Of a stretch of DNA of 64,000 nt, positions 12,043 through 23,962 are shown in pieces. Within the stretch, counting starts at the first letter, position 1; each line of letters begins with the position of its first letter. The translations under genes and the position numbers were made by a program. The notes under the pieces are model-generated. The model worked only from the letters and a program-made list of their open reading frames with translations, was not told the DNA's origin and ran no database searches. This DNA is from Apium graveolens. Lineage: Eukaryota > Streptophyta > Magnoliopsida > Apiales > Apiaceae. Location of the stretch: contig NC_133650.1 of assembly GCF_009905375.1 (NCBI RefSeq), positions 69,661,073-69,725,072 on the forward strand, given 5' to 3'.

Positions 12043-12093
12043 TTAGTCTTGGGAACAGGCATGAGTAGGGGAGTTGGTAATTCTGGCCTCACA

Positions 12094-15000
12094 TGTAACG
12101 CCTGAGAAATTACGCTTGTATTATATCGTATTTATAATAAATTATGTGTTTTAATATGTCATTTATGTGTAATTAGCTATAAAACCCTAACTGTTACGTG
12201 CTATGTGTATTCTGTATCGTCCGGATATTTTCAGGGTATTTCTCGAATATTTTATTTTGAACTTACAACTTCCGTATCAAAAGTTATAAGACCTGAACTA
12301 TGATTTTATAGCTGATATTTCAAATAAAATAATGGGCTTTATTTTTCATCAAACGGCTTGTATCATCGTGTTATTTTGAACATATAGATATTTTATAAAT
12401 TTTCTCATTTCGCGAAAAATGACTTTTCTGGGCCCCATTGGGTGTTAAAACCCCCACAAAAATCACATTTTTATTTTTATAAAATTATAGGACTTTCATT
12501 TATACCATTTCTTTGTTTTTTTGAATAATTCACAATTTTTGGAATTTTTGGCATATATATTGTATATATAAAATATTTAAAAATTAAATTTTAATACTCA
12601 AAAATTATAAAATTAGGGGCGAATTAATTTTAAAAGATGTATAATTAGGGCCTTAATTTTTAATAGGAGTATTATTTTACCTACTATAAATAGTTAATTT
12701 TTATTTTAATTATTATTAATTAATTTTTAAAAATCTGCAAAAATCCTGAAATTATCTGGAGAACGGGTCGGGCTTGAATTCGGGTCGAAGAATCAAACGA
12801 GGATTTTGAACTGATTTCTGCACCAAATCAAGTGATTCGAGTATCCAAATCAAAGATTTTGATCTGTTTTTTCTGTTTTTGATATCAATTTCATATTTTA
12901 ATTCGTTGTTTTTGATTTTCGAATTCTAGGGTTTATGTCCGAATTGGGTCTTTTTGATTCTAGGGTTATTAGGATGTTTTGATGATATAAATAGCTTCCC
13001 GATGTTGTTTACAATCAATTCATGTTAATTAATTTAACAAACGATTGCTTGAATTGTTGATTCAATTTCTAGGGTTTATGTAAATTTTTGTTTGATCGTG
13101 TTTGATTTTAGAGAAAGCTGAGGTTATGTAGAGGATAGGGCTTTGATTGTATGTGTTCTGAGCTTTGATTTGCATTATAGAACGTCGAGTTTCATGTATA
13201 GATGAAGCAGATCGGTTTTTGGCCGGATTTTAAGTCGGTTTGATCGGAGTTTGCGATTCTGAGATGATTCTGATGATTGGATTGTGGGTTTGAGATGTTA
13301 AGCTGATTTGGAATCGATCCCCGTTGAGAAAAAGACCAAACGATACATGTGTTAGCCTGAATTTGACTAAACGGAATCGGGAAAAGCCACCGGAAACTGG
13401 GAATTTTCCGGCGAGTTCTTCCTGACCGTTTTTGTTCATCCCAACCCGGCTGTGACCCGTTTTGCAACCCGGTTTTGATCCATTTTTTTTAGATTTTGGT
13501 TTCTGACAATTGTTTCTGGAATTTTATTTTTATTAATTATAAAAATCAGTTTTTTTTACTTTATAAATTGATTAATTAATTATTTAATTAATTGATTTAT
13601 ATTATAAATAATTCTGAAATATTTTCTAAAAATCAGATTTATTTATTTCTTTAATTATTTATTATTTATTTATTATTTATTACTTATTTAAAAATGATTA
13701 AATAATTTGATACTTAATCAAATTATTTTCAATAAATCATAATAAATCTATTTTAATTCCAAATATTATGGAAAAATCATTTTTGATTCTAATTTCTCCA
13801 AAATTATTATTTAAAAATATTTTTAGGGTTCAATAATTAGTAATAATTAATTATATTGAATAATAAATTGATTTATCAGTATTATTTGATATTAATTGAA
13901 CCGTTTATCCGATTCGAACGAAACGAAAGCCCTTTGACTCAGGAAAATGAGCTGTTTTCATTAAAAATAATGTTAAAACCTAATTTCTTTTATAAACTAG
14001 TTGACTTTTGATATTTATTTAATTACAGACCTTATCGCGTATAGGGGCGAGTCCGACAAATCCCGAAAATTAGGAAACGAGTCAGATAATGATCAATTAA
14101 GCGAATAGCGAGTCAATTTTGATTCTAAAAATTAATTTAAACCTAAAATGACTATGTGGCTTATTTGCTTATATGTATTATGTGGTTAATTAAGTCTTTC
14201 TTGTTAATAATTAGTATATGAGTCAATAATACGCGTATGGGTAGACGATAAGGGCTATGTGAAGTCGGTTTGAGACGTGATTGAGATACGAGATGACTAA
14301 ATTAGTCTATTTCTTTGATAGAAGCAAAGCCAGCATGACGAGTCGAGTTGGTGATAGACGACGGTGAAGTACTTCGAGTGAATCGCGTGAAAGGCAAGTT
14401 TTTTCCCCTATTATAATTTCAGAATAGTGACATTACTTCAGATTCCTATTACACTTGCACACTTTTGATTCCTATTCATAAACACTGATACACAATTGTT
14501 ATTCTTCTGTTCATATTTCATTTCGATTCCTAATTTATCCTTGTTCCGTTAAATTTTTTATTCATATTCCAATAGTTACACCTACCTATTGATATATTCT
14601 GGTGTTGGAATATATCAAAACATACTGATTATCCCGGTTGCTCCTCTATGGACTGGATAATGATGTTTGGGATTAAGTTTACACTTGATCCTAAGGACCG
14701 GGATTAACCGGATCCTTGAGATGGGTCGTAGAGCCTGGGTACCCGACCAGATATATATATAGTGAGATATAGATCTGTAATATATCCTGGCTGATCAGCA
14801 GGGTATATGTGCGAACTTGTGTCTAATTTAGTTCATTTGTAGTCACCGATAATGGCCTTCATTCTTCTCTTGCGAGATTATATCTTTGCAGATGTAACCA
14901 GATTATCGGTTCATTTAACACTGTTTATATATATTGCGGACTTGTTGAGCAACTTATGACTCACCCCTTTCTTGTTGTTATTCACCTTATTGTTTTCAGT

Positions 15001-15401
15001 TAAGAAGGAAAATAAAACCTATCAGGACTCGAGTGGTAAAGAAGCGAGTCAAGCTGCAGGATCCTCTCATACCCAAGATGTTGATCCCAATTCAGGAAGA
15101 AAACTTTGAGTTGCCTGAGCAGGCGGAGCATAGATAGTTAATGTGTGTATTTGAATAAAGATGAACTTAGTTTAAAACTAGTTAGACAATGGGATGCAAT
15201 AAAGAGAGTTTGTAAGATTTTAATTTTGGTTTGTATTAAAAGTTAGATAATAGTTCTTGTTTTCATTCTTCAACCTAAAAAGATCCTGGTTAGTGTTAAG
15301 GGGTTTAGATTTATATCTGCTTAATTGTTATACAGGTTGTACAAGTTTGGTGATTAGCTAGTAACCCCTAGACTTATACCCCGGGTCTGGAGGGCGTTAC
15401 A
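12094..15401 (+). mobile_element. Solo LTR, Tekay-like Ty3/gypsy, 3.3 kb
   Basis: It begins TGTAACGCC and ends GGCGTTACA, perfectly inverted ends of the TGTAAC...GTTACA type known from long-LTR gypsy chromoviruses. The 5-bp duplication TCACA flanks it (12089-12093 and 15402-15406). I see no PBS, polypurine tract or coding domain inside, so a solo LTR left by LTR-LTR recombination is the best reading. A non-autonomous element is the alternative. The segment 14640-14870 resembles 17440-17700 in the truncated relative downstream (shared text such as GCCTGGGTACCC and TGATCAGC/TGATCAAC), which places both in one lineage. It interrupts ORF3 copy A. Confidence 0.82.
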
Positions 15402-17208
15402 TCACAGACTCAGAAAGTACATGCAATGGAATGTTGAGCTTGCCCATGATGACTCTCAAAGCAACAAAATTATGCATTTGCTAGTGCTTGTGGGAGTCCA
15501 CCAAGGCTTGAATGTCTGCATGTTGACTCTGCACTAGAGTAGTGAGAGCTCGCACTTGAGCCGTTAGGTCATTATTGGAGGTTTGCAGAGTTGAGACTTG
15601 ACCTTAAAAGGGCCTGAATTTGGAGATTGGTAGATGTAGAGGCAGGTTATTGAGAGCTTGAAGCTAGTGAGGATCCAAAGGTTTCTTCCACAACTTGTTT
15701 AATATCCTCCATGAGTAGTGCCAAAAGGCTCATATCTGCTTTGGTGAAGCTGGTTCAACTTGAGTTTTGTATCATTTGAGCCTGTTATTTGTTGTTGAAC
15801 AACCTCATGCAGAGAAATGAAAGACTGTCGGATATTCTTGACATCCTTTTCCACAGAAGTCATATCAAATCTTTCCATTTGGTCAGCAAAATGTTGAAAT
15901 ATAGAGGTGATCTTGACTTGAGAAGGTATGATCTCATCCATCTTCTCTCTAACTAGCTTTCTGATCTTATCCTCATGACCAATCATCTTTAATTCCAGAG
16001 CTTTACCAAACAGATGAAAAGCTCTGAGTTGAGCTTTCTAAACTTCAGTGATTGCATCATAAACATCTTGTGGAGTCAAGGCCTTGGCATTACTTCCTAG
16101 AATGGTGTCATATTCATCTCTAAAATAGCCAAGACCTGATCCATCTCCAAAGCAAAATCCTTAGATAGCCAAACATCTACATTTCCATCTTGCTCAGCTT
16201 CATTAACAATATTCTGCTTCTGCTTATTAACTTCTTCATTGTATGTTAGCAGAATGGCTTGATAATATTAATTGCTCATATCTGAAGTAAGCAAGTGATG
16301 TGAAATGTTAGCTAGTTCAGAAATCTGCTCAACAAGAAGAACATCTATTGTTGTAGATTGAATCTCAGTTGTTTGCAGCCATTGTGAGATGAGGTGTGGT
16401 TGTTGAGGTTAAGAAGTTGAAGGTTGATTGGATACGTGTGAGGGTTACATGGTAACAGAACCACCTGCGACAGGAGTCACAGTTTGACTCACATATTGCT
16501 CTGTGGTTATGACAGGGTGTTGTTCTCCACTTGTGCTGGGAACCTCCAGTTGAATTGGAGGGGATTTGACTGGGTTACTGTTATGTACACCAGCCTCAAA
16601 CCCTTGTGCTTCTTGCAAAGCACTGTCATATAAATGTGATGATCTTGCCTCTCCCATAGCAGGGTCATTGGAAATTGTACTCCCAGCTTCAATTATTAGT
16701 GCAATTTTAGCTAGGATTTTGAGGGGAGTTGTTCCTCTGACAGGAATCTTCAATTGAATTGGAGAGGATTAAGATAGCTCCCCCTCAAGAGTACTACCCT
16801 CAAATCTTACAGCCTGTGAAGGCTGATTTGCACATAAAGGTGCATTTATAACCACCATGGGGTCTTCAGTAAAAACTGATGAATCCTCCATATTTGTGAT
16901 AGTGTCATCAAGATCTACCCCAGCTAGTAGCCTCTCACCATCTAAATCTAGTGTCTGGGTGGTGAGCAAGGTTTGTTGAACCAAGTCACTTGAGTGAGAT
17001 TGCACTCGAGAATTAGATTCAAGTGATGTGTAAGAAGAAGAAATTTTAGAGATTAGAGTTTATTGATCAGAAGTGAGTGTTGGAAGCTCCCCCTGAATGG
17101 ATGAGGGAGCTTCAAGGGATGTGCTCTCCTTGTGTGTGCCATCCTTATTTCTCCTTCCTTACACTTGGATTTGTTCAAGTGATGGTTGTGTAGACTCTAT
17201 ACAAGTAT
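15402..17208 (-). pseudogene. Sirevirus-type ORF3 remnant, copy A, central part
   Basis: Decayed minus-strand coding with readable blocks at about 17005-16769 (contains LDGERLLAGVDLDDTITN), 16753-16445 and 15986-15699. Stops and frameshifts separate them. The stretch 16250-17208 is clearly homologous to 19172-20130 (copy B), with identical blocks of 20 or more bases among many differences. Two purine tracts AGGGGGAGC on the minus strand (about 16777-16786 and 17086-17095) resemble the repeated polypurine tracts reported for Sireviruses. No domain is recognised. Confidence 0.6.
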
Positions 17209-19171
17209 TCCTAAACTTTCTTCTAAAATACTTCAAATATTTCTGCATTCATATTCTAAGTTCAGAATAGTTAAATGTTTTTATATTTCGCTGCAATTAC
17301 TCTTATTTATGCAAGTACCTTTTTGATCTTGTTCCTTGATTATCGATTGATATCTTGAGCAAATACCCATTATTTCGGGTTATTTGTGAACCCTGAATCG
17401 GGATAATTTGAAAACAAAGTGATTTGACATCAAAATACTCTACGGACTGGACAGTTATGATGAGGGCCAGGAATGAGCTAGACCCTAAGGGCTAGGGATG
17501 GCTGGACCCTTAATTATTAGGCCATAGTGCCTGGGTACCCTATATATTGGTGGGTCTATGATGTTGGGTATATATCTGCACTATATCCTGACTGATCAAC
17601 ATGTTATAGTGCATATGTTGGTTCTAATGTCCAGTCTAATTTATTGTTGATCGCCATTAACGACATTCTTCTTAGAAAGTTTGTGGTTACAAAAACAAAC
17701 AAAGATTCGATTCAAGAACCGAATTAGTGAAACGTTCACTGTTCTTTTACAGAGAAATGTGATTTATGATTAAAGGCTAGTGAGGGCCGATGTTTTTATT
17801 CGCTCAATTGTTATAAATAAATAAAATAGTTTTTTGAAATCATCTTAAGATTGATTCCAGAAGTTTTCTTGATATGATACTTGCTGGGCATTTTTGGCTC
17901 ACTATTGCTTTGTGAATTCTTATTTCTTTCAGTATCAAATGAGGAAAAAAGTGAATAATTCTCATTAGACAGCAATAAGTGGAGAGATCTCAGCTGAAGG
18001 ATTTTGGAGGTGTCAGAGTAAATAATACGAGGAAGTTAGTAAAGAGGTAATAAAATTGTATTTAGCTAGTGTAAATTTTAGAAGGTTAGATTCTATTTTT
18101 ATACCAAAACCTGTAAATGATCCAGAGTAATGAGGAGTTATCTATATATTTGTTTTAATATGCAGGTTTATATTATTTAAAGTTGTTTAGTGACACCCAA
18201 TCCTGATCCCGGATTTGGGGATGTTACAGTTGGCATCAGAGCCACAGGTTATTGGTCCCTAAAATAAGAATAGGTAGAAGTAAGATAGGATTGACAGGTC
18301 ATATAAGATAAGGAAGACCCTAAGTATACTCATCTTGAGTTCGAAGTTGAGTGTGAGTTAAGTTTAGCAGATCCAATATGGATTAGTAAGATAAGATATT
18401 GTTAAGGTAAGTGGAAGGCGAATATATGGACGCTATAGATGTATTGAGTTCCCATATATAGTTGCGAAAAGTCATCATCTCGACGGATATTGGGTAAATT
18501 ACCTTACTTTTTATGTGGTTTTAAAGAAAAAGGAGATTGATTCGCGGGAGAACTTCGTAGAAGGAAAGATAGATGAGTTTTAGTATGATCCAACTTAGAA
18601 TTATGTAGTACTACAAGCTTCAGACTGGAGGTAACGAGTTGATTGAAGCTAACAAAGAGCCAACGTCGCAAGTTTAAAGGCATCACTGTGGCGAAAAGCT
18701 TCTTAACACTTTTCGGGCATCGCGCAAGGAATGATATCTACCTTATTAGATATACTGAAGATTAACTAGAAGATACGCTTTTATTTACGGATAGAATGTT
18801 GAGTTGCGTTAATTGGTTGTAAATATGACATCAAGGACGACGATGAAAATATCAAAGATAGTACCAGATGTTAGCACTGGAGTTAGAGTTACGAATAAAA
18901 TGGTATGCAACGGTAAATGAAATTTTTGCCGACTAATGAAGGATTTTGGAGGTGTCAGATTAAATAATACGAGGAAGTTAGTAAAGAGGTAATAAAATTA
19001 TATTTAGCTATTATAAATTTTTGGAAGGTTAGATTTGTGTTTCATACCAAAACCTGTAAACGATCCGGAGTAATGAGGGGTTATCTGTATATTTGTCTTA
19101 ATATACAGGTTTATATTATTTAAATTTGTTTAGTGACACCCAATCCTAACCCCGGATTTGGGGATGTTACA
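17209..19171 (+). mobile_element. Truncated Tekay-like Ty3/gypsy element
   Basis: 17209-18228 is the 3' part of an LTR ending GGGGATGTTACA. One base later comes TTGGCATCAGAGCC (18230-18243), a PBS for initiator tRNA-Met with one change. 18244-18936 is leader-like sequence without gag. 18937-19171 repeats the last 235 bp of the LTR (about 90% by eye) and ends in the same GTTACA. The left LTR lacks its TGTAAC start and no target duplication is seen, so the element is deleted at the left and internally. Its flanks are diverged copies of one ORF3 segment. Confidence 0.75.
18230..18243 (+). other. Primer-binding site of the truncated Tekay-like element
   Basis: TTGGCATCAGAGCC lies directly after the LTR end; the usual form is TTGGTATCAGAGC, so there is a T-to-C change at the fifth base. 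Confidence 0.75.
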
Positions 19172-20254
19172 ATAGTATGATGGCTTGGTAGTCTTGATTA
19201 GACATGTTGGATGTGAGAAGCTACTGTGAAATTTGAGCAAGGCCGCCAATTTGGTCTACTATAAGATCATCAAGTGTGGAAGGTTAAGATGCAGCTTCTT
19301 GTAGCCATTAGGATATGAGGTTGGGTTCTTGTGGTTGAGAGGTGGAAGGTTGATTGGTTGGGTGAGAAGGAAGTAGGGTGATAGAACCTCCTATGATAGG
19401 AGTCACAGTTTGACTCACAGATTGCTCTGTGGTTATGTCAAGTTGTTGTTCACCATTTGTGGTAGGAACCTCCAGTTGAATTGGAGGGGATTTAACGGTT
19501 TACTGTCATGTGCACCAGTCTCAAACCCTTGTGCTTCTTGCAAAGCACTGTAACATGAATGTGGTAATCTTGCATCTCCCATAGAAGGGTCATTGGCAAT
19601 TATACTCCCAACTTCAATTGTTAGATCAATTTCAGCTAGGGTTTTGAGGGGAGTTGTTCATGTAATAGGAACATCCAATTGAATTGAAGAGGATTTAGAT
19701 AACTCCCCCCAGGAGTACTACCCTCAAGCCTTACATCCTGTGAAGGCTGCTTTGCACATGAAGGTGCATCTGTAACCACCGTCGGGTCTTCAGTAAAAAC
19801 TTATGAATGCCCCATGTTTGTGATGGTGTCATCAGGGTTTACCCCAGCTAGTAGCCTCTCACCATCTAAATTTGGTGTCTGGGTGGTGAGCAAGGTTTCT
19901 TGAACCAAGTCACTTGAGTGAGATTGCACCCTGAGAATTAGATTCAGGTGTTGTGTAGGAAGAAGAAATTTTAGAGATAAGATTTTAAATTTTAGTGTTG
20001 AGTGTTGGCAGCTTCCTCTGAATAGATGAGGGAGCTTCAAGAGATGTGCTCTCCTTATTTGTGCCATCCTTATTTATCCACCCATACAGTTGAATTTGTT
20101 CAAGTGATGGTTGTACAAACTCTATACAGGGTGCATCTGGGCTAATGCTCTTTTCAATAGAGACATCCTTTTGAGAGGAGGCCTCTAGAATCTGCTTTTA
20201 TCCCTTATTTACAACTACATCCTTTTGAGAGGATGCAGAGGTGGCTTGAGTGGT
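19172..20254 (-). pseudogene. Sirevirus-type ORF3 remnant, copy B, central part
   Basis: Homologous to 16250-17208 (copy A) over about 950 bp. The best readable block is about 20067-19801, which includes LDGERLLAGVNPDDTITN, the counterpart of the same block in copy A. A purine tract is seen at about 19703-19712 on the minus strand. Many stops are present. The left limit is the gypsy LTR end at 19171, the right limit the target duplication GTGGT of the solo LTR at 20255. Confidence 0.58.
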
Positions 20255-21608
20255 TGATAAGTGGCATTATATACCACTTAGAGCGTCTTAAAATGGCTTA
20301 AATTGGTGTCTTGAAATCAAGTATTTTGTGTATTTGATGCGTTTTTCTAGTGTTTATGCATTTCAGGGTTTTAGTTGCATTTCGGGGGAGGAATCATCAA
20401 GAATAAGCCTTGGCATGTGTTCACCATTGCGAAGCGGCCGCGCAGGGTCGGGGAAAAAGACAAATTATTTTAGGACTTCTATTTCTGTTTGGTTTCCACT
20501 TCTATGTAATCTGAGTTTTATGGGACTATTATATAAGTAGATTTGAGACGTTTTCACAAAGGAGGATTGAAGAAGATTGTGTTTTTACGCAAGGATTGAA
20601 GAAGATTGTGTTTTTACGCAAGGAGCGAAGGAGATAAGGAAGAAGACCGATTTAGCACACTGCAACGAAGAGGAAGCATATCTTCTTGTGATTCTTGTTT
20701 CGTTGTAACGTTGGATGCTAGTTTTCTTGCTTTGAACTTATTTACTCTTGTGACGTACTCTGTTTTAATATAATTAGTTTAGTTGTTATTTTCTTGTGTT
20801 TGTTTATCATGATTTCATATGAACCCATGATGACGATAAGTGCTATTATGGGCTAATCGTGATCATGGGGTTACAACGGATTTATTATGGAATTCTTTAG
20901 TTAATTGTTTAATACTTTAGTGTGTGATGATTGTATGATATCTAGTATTGGTTGTGCGTATTCGTCTTATGTGCGTCACGAACATATAAGATAGGGTGTT
21001 AATCTCTTATGAAGCAACGGTGGATCTTGAGATTTAGAACTTGCCATGCTAGCATAGGTTCATGTACGTTGTGCATGATTAGTGGGTAACTCTAACAGTT
21101 TTATTTGCCCTATGTAATCAAAAGGAATAACTTGTGCTTAAATCGTTGTGTTGTCAATTTCTGTAGACATATGGGAACTCAACATAATTGATGACTATTC
21201 AACTTCTATCTTAATTGTGGATGCTTGGTAGAATGGTATTAGTACAATGAAAGTTGGCTTTTATCAGTTTCGTGTTATTCGATTAATATCATCACTGTCA
21301 CATGCTAAGGGTAATAACAATGACTATAGAAGGAAGTAATAATGAAGTTGTGATCTCATGAGTGTTTTATTATTGATAAATTGAAGTGTTATTTAAGTGA
21401 TTAATTAAGTAGTTAATTATAGTTAATATTTAATCAACAATTTTAAGTGTTAGTATCTTAACATTGAGAAGTTATCATACATTGGTGAGTGAGTTTAATT
21501 AGACAATAATTTAGTCTGAGTCTCTGAGGGAACGAACTAGAAAGTATTCTATATTAATTGTGAACGCGTATACTTGCGTGAATATTAGCGCGTGTTTTCG
21601 CCCTAACA
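20255..21608 (+). mobile_element. Solo LTR, Ty3/gypsy (same family as E6), 1354 bp
   Basis: It begins TGATAAGTGGCA, ends CGCCCTAACA and is flanked by the perfect duplication GTGGT (20250-20254 and 21609-21613). Its start and end match those of the E6 LTR (TGATA..GTGG start, GCGTGTTTTC..TAACA end) in opposite orientation. It contains a GCGGCCGC palindrome near 20434-20441 and no coding capacity. It splits ORF3 copy B. Confidence 0.85.
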
Positions 21609-22713
21609 GTGGTCAACTCTAAATTTTCAGTCTTCTTTGGTTTTCTGACCAAGGGTGACTCTGTTGGTGTTTGTTCCTCACCACTCTCATTTATGATTGG
21701 TAAAGGTGCCTGATTTCTCTACTTTTTACTCACTTCACCCTTTTGAGAGGATGAAGTGGTTGGCTTCCTAGTAGCTACAGGTATAGAAGAAAGAGTCTCG
21801 GCATTGGAAGGTCCATGTTGGTGTTCATGTGTTTGTACTTCTACAGGTTCAGGGACCATTGATGTACTAGATTGAACATTTATCCTCATGTCAGGCATGG
21901 GGTAAGGATAAGTCCTAAATTTCTCCAACATGAATGGAATTAATTTAAGACCAACCTGTACCTTGTTCTTTGTAGATAGTGATCCAAATAGAATTTTGGA
22001 CACTTGCTTATAATTGCCTATTAATGATTTATCTACACCATCTATCAAATGTATGTCATTTACTTTATAATTCAAAGCTTACATAATGAATCTAGGAAGA
22101 AATATTTCCTTACCTCTTGATGTTAATGGCATTGTTAGCCTGGTGCTTAATTCTTCCAAGATGTAGTGTCCTACATTTATCTGTTTGTTGTGAGCCATTG
22201 AGTAGACCAACTTCTAGACAACACTTGAAATGTTGTCAAACCCTGAATTTTTGCAAGTGAAAGCCCTTATCACTGAATCGAAAAGAAAGGACCATTCTCT
22301 CCTCATGTTCTTTTTGTTCATGCTTGACAGATTAATCTTCTCAAAATAATTCATGAAGTCCATGAATTCATAAATCTCATCCCGAGTTGGAGCCTCCACT
22401 AGCTTGTCAGTGTGTATGCATGATGCCATGTTGACATCATTCTCAAAATTCTCCACCCTTGGCCCTTGATTGTACAGTTTATCACAATTGATGCAGCCTG
22501 GTTCTCATGCGCAACTGTTCTTGTCACTGCTGTATTCCAGAAATCCCTTAACACATCCAAGTAAAGCACAAGATTATCAATAAGAGCCCCCACAAAGTAT
22601 GTCTCGGACAAGAACTTCACAAAGCTCTTGAAAACTTCAGAAGCTTGATTTGTATCCAGAAATGCAAGAAAATTGTTTTTTGTGATAAAGGGTACAATAA
22701 TGTTTGATGCCAT
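21609..22713 (-). pseudogene. Sirevirus-type ORF3 remnant, copy B, N-terminal part
   Basis: The likely start ATG is at 22713 (MASNIIVPFITKNNFLAFLD). The reading shifts frame near 22450 (22713-22399 then 22456-22214), crosses stops near 22214 and 22080, and continues 22075-21719. The first 100 residues contain the pattern FxxFxxFLxxT...DVLRDFW, which I associate with the extra ORF found in several plant retroelement proteins; I cannot name a domain. A Ser/Thr/Pro-rich, charged segment follows. Whether the product is an envelope-like or another accessory protein is not shown. Confidence 0.6.
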
Positions 22714-23603
22714 TGAGAAGAGTATGAATTTTAGTGGGTAAAAGAAATTAAAGAGAAAGAGTTTGAAACGAGAGAGAAATCAGTTTGGAATTGAAAATTC
22801 TAGGTCACTTAGAGTTCTCGAAGGCGTAAATATGTGTATGTCGAGATGTCTGAGTATTTATAGTAAAATCAACTGACCTATCGAGAACTTAAAAATAAAC
22901 ATTTGGAATTTGCTTATCGAGAAGTCATTTTGAAAAGAGAATTACATATCGAGAAGTCATTTTAAATTACTCTTTTTAGAGAACTAAAACTGACTTGTCG
23001 AGATATCAAATAAATACTCAGTTTATCCAGAATGGACTGAATTGTTTCCAATTTTTATTTGAATAAATCTAAATAAAATCAAAATTAATTTTATCAAGAG
23101 TCAATTACCAAAATAGTTTATTGAATTAAATTATTTCAGTTCTGAGTTATTTATAAGTCTAAAATTGTTCTTATAGAGAAATCTGTGAGTTAACACTTAT
23201 AGAGAACTCTACAATAACTTATCGATAAGTCATGATAAAGCTTATCGAGAAGTCCCACGAGAAGTCAGAAAATTGACTTGTCGAGAACTCACTGGAGAAG
23301 TCTTAAAATGACTTGTCGATAAGTCAATTAGACTTATCGAGAACTCAGTTCTCTATATACTCTTGATCACTTTGATTCTGCCTTGTGTTAATTTTACATA
23401 TTGACAATGTAAATCAACATTTAGACGATTTTCTTAGAATTGAAAATAAAATTCCAAGCTAAATTTTAAATTTTGAAAAATAAATATGCAGAGATTTCTG
23501 AAATATTTATAATTCATATTTCAATTAATTTCCAATTTATCAAATGAATTTTGATTTATTAGAAATTGATCTGCTGCAAAACATTAGCCGAGTTCTTGCC
23601 TTA
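22714..23603. repeat. Non-coding pol-ORF3 spacer of E3 with an iterated palindromic motif
   Basis: AT-rich and without ORF. Between about 22840 and 23345 there are some ten to twelve copies of TTATCGAGAAGTC, its complement or near variants (for example 22878, 22915, 22947, 23219, 23242, 23277, 23313, 23335). Two inverted copies fuse into the perfect palindrome ACTTATCGATAAGT at about 23218. The spacing is irregular, so this is a dispersed cluster and not a simple tandem array. Confidence 0.8.
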
Positions 23604-23962
23604 GGATGAAGAATTAAGCATTCCAATTTCACCTACAAGTCTAGTGAAAGTTGCTTCATCCAAAGGTTTAGTAAAAATGTCAGCTAATAATTTTTCTGTT
23701 GGAACAAAAATGAGCTCAATGGTTCCATTTGTAGCATGTTCTCTAATAAAATGGTACCTTACATGAATGTGCTTTGTTGTAAAATGATTAACTGGATTAG
23801 CCACAATAGATATAGCACTAGTATTAGTTGATTTCTAATCCAAAGTAATTGAGCACAACAATTTCCAGCAGCTATGTACTCAGCCTCAGCTGTGGAATTT
23901 GACACATATTGTTGTTTCTTGCTATACCAGGATACAAGTCTTTGTCCAAGAAACTGACAGCT
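23604..23962 (-). pseudogene. pol: RNase H C-terminal fragment of E3 pol
   Basis: From the E4 target duplication downward on the minus strand it reads SCQFLGQRLVSW, then a [11 protein letters not shown] stretch, and after a small deletion with frameshift near 23835 it ends IFVPTEKLLADIFTKPLD... to a stop at about 23604. These are the conserved end of copia RNase H. It continues 32564 and above. E4 separates the two parts by 8.6 kb. Confidence 0.85.

Noticed and set aside
12094..15401. Protein-coding gene on either strand (for example 13192-13467)
   Set aside because: Short frames in a sequence bounded by LTR termini and TSD, with no motif.
10438..22713. Cluster of host genes
   Set aside because: The readable stretches occur as diverged copies beside retroelement pol in the same orientation and are full of stops, so they are element ORF3 remnants.
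22840..23345. CRISPR-like array
   Set aside because: The repeated units are short, inverted and irregularly spaced in plant retrotransposon DNA, and there are no cas genes.
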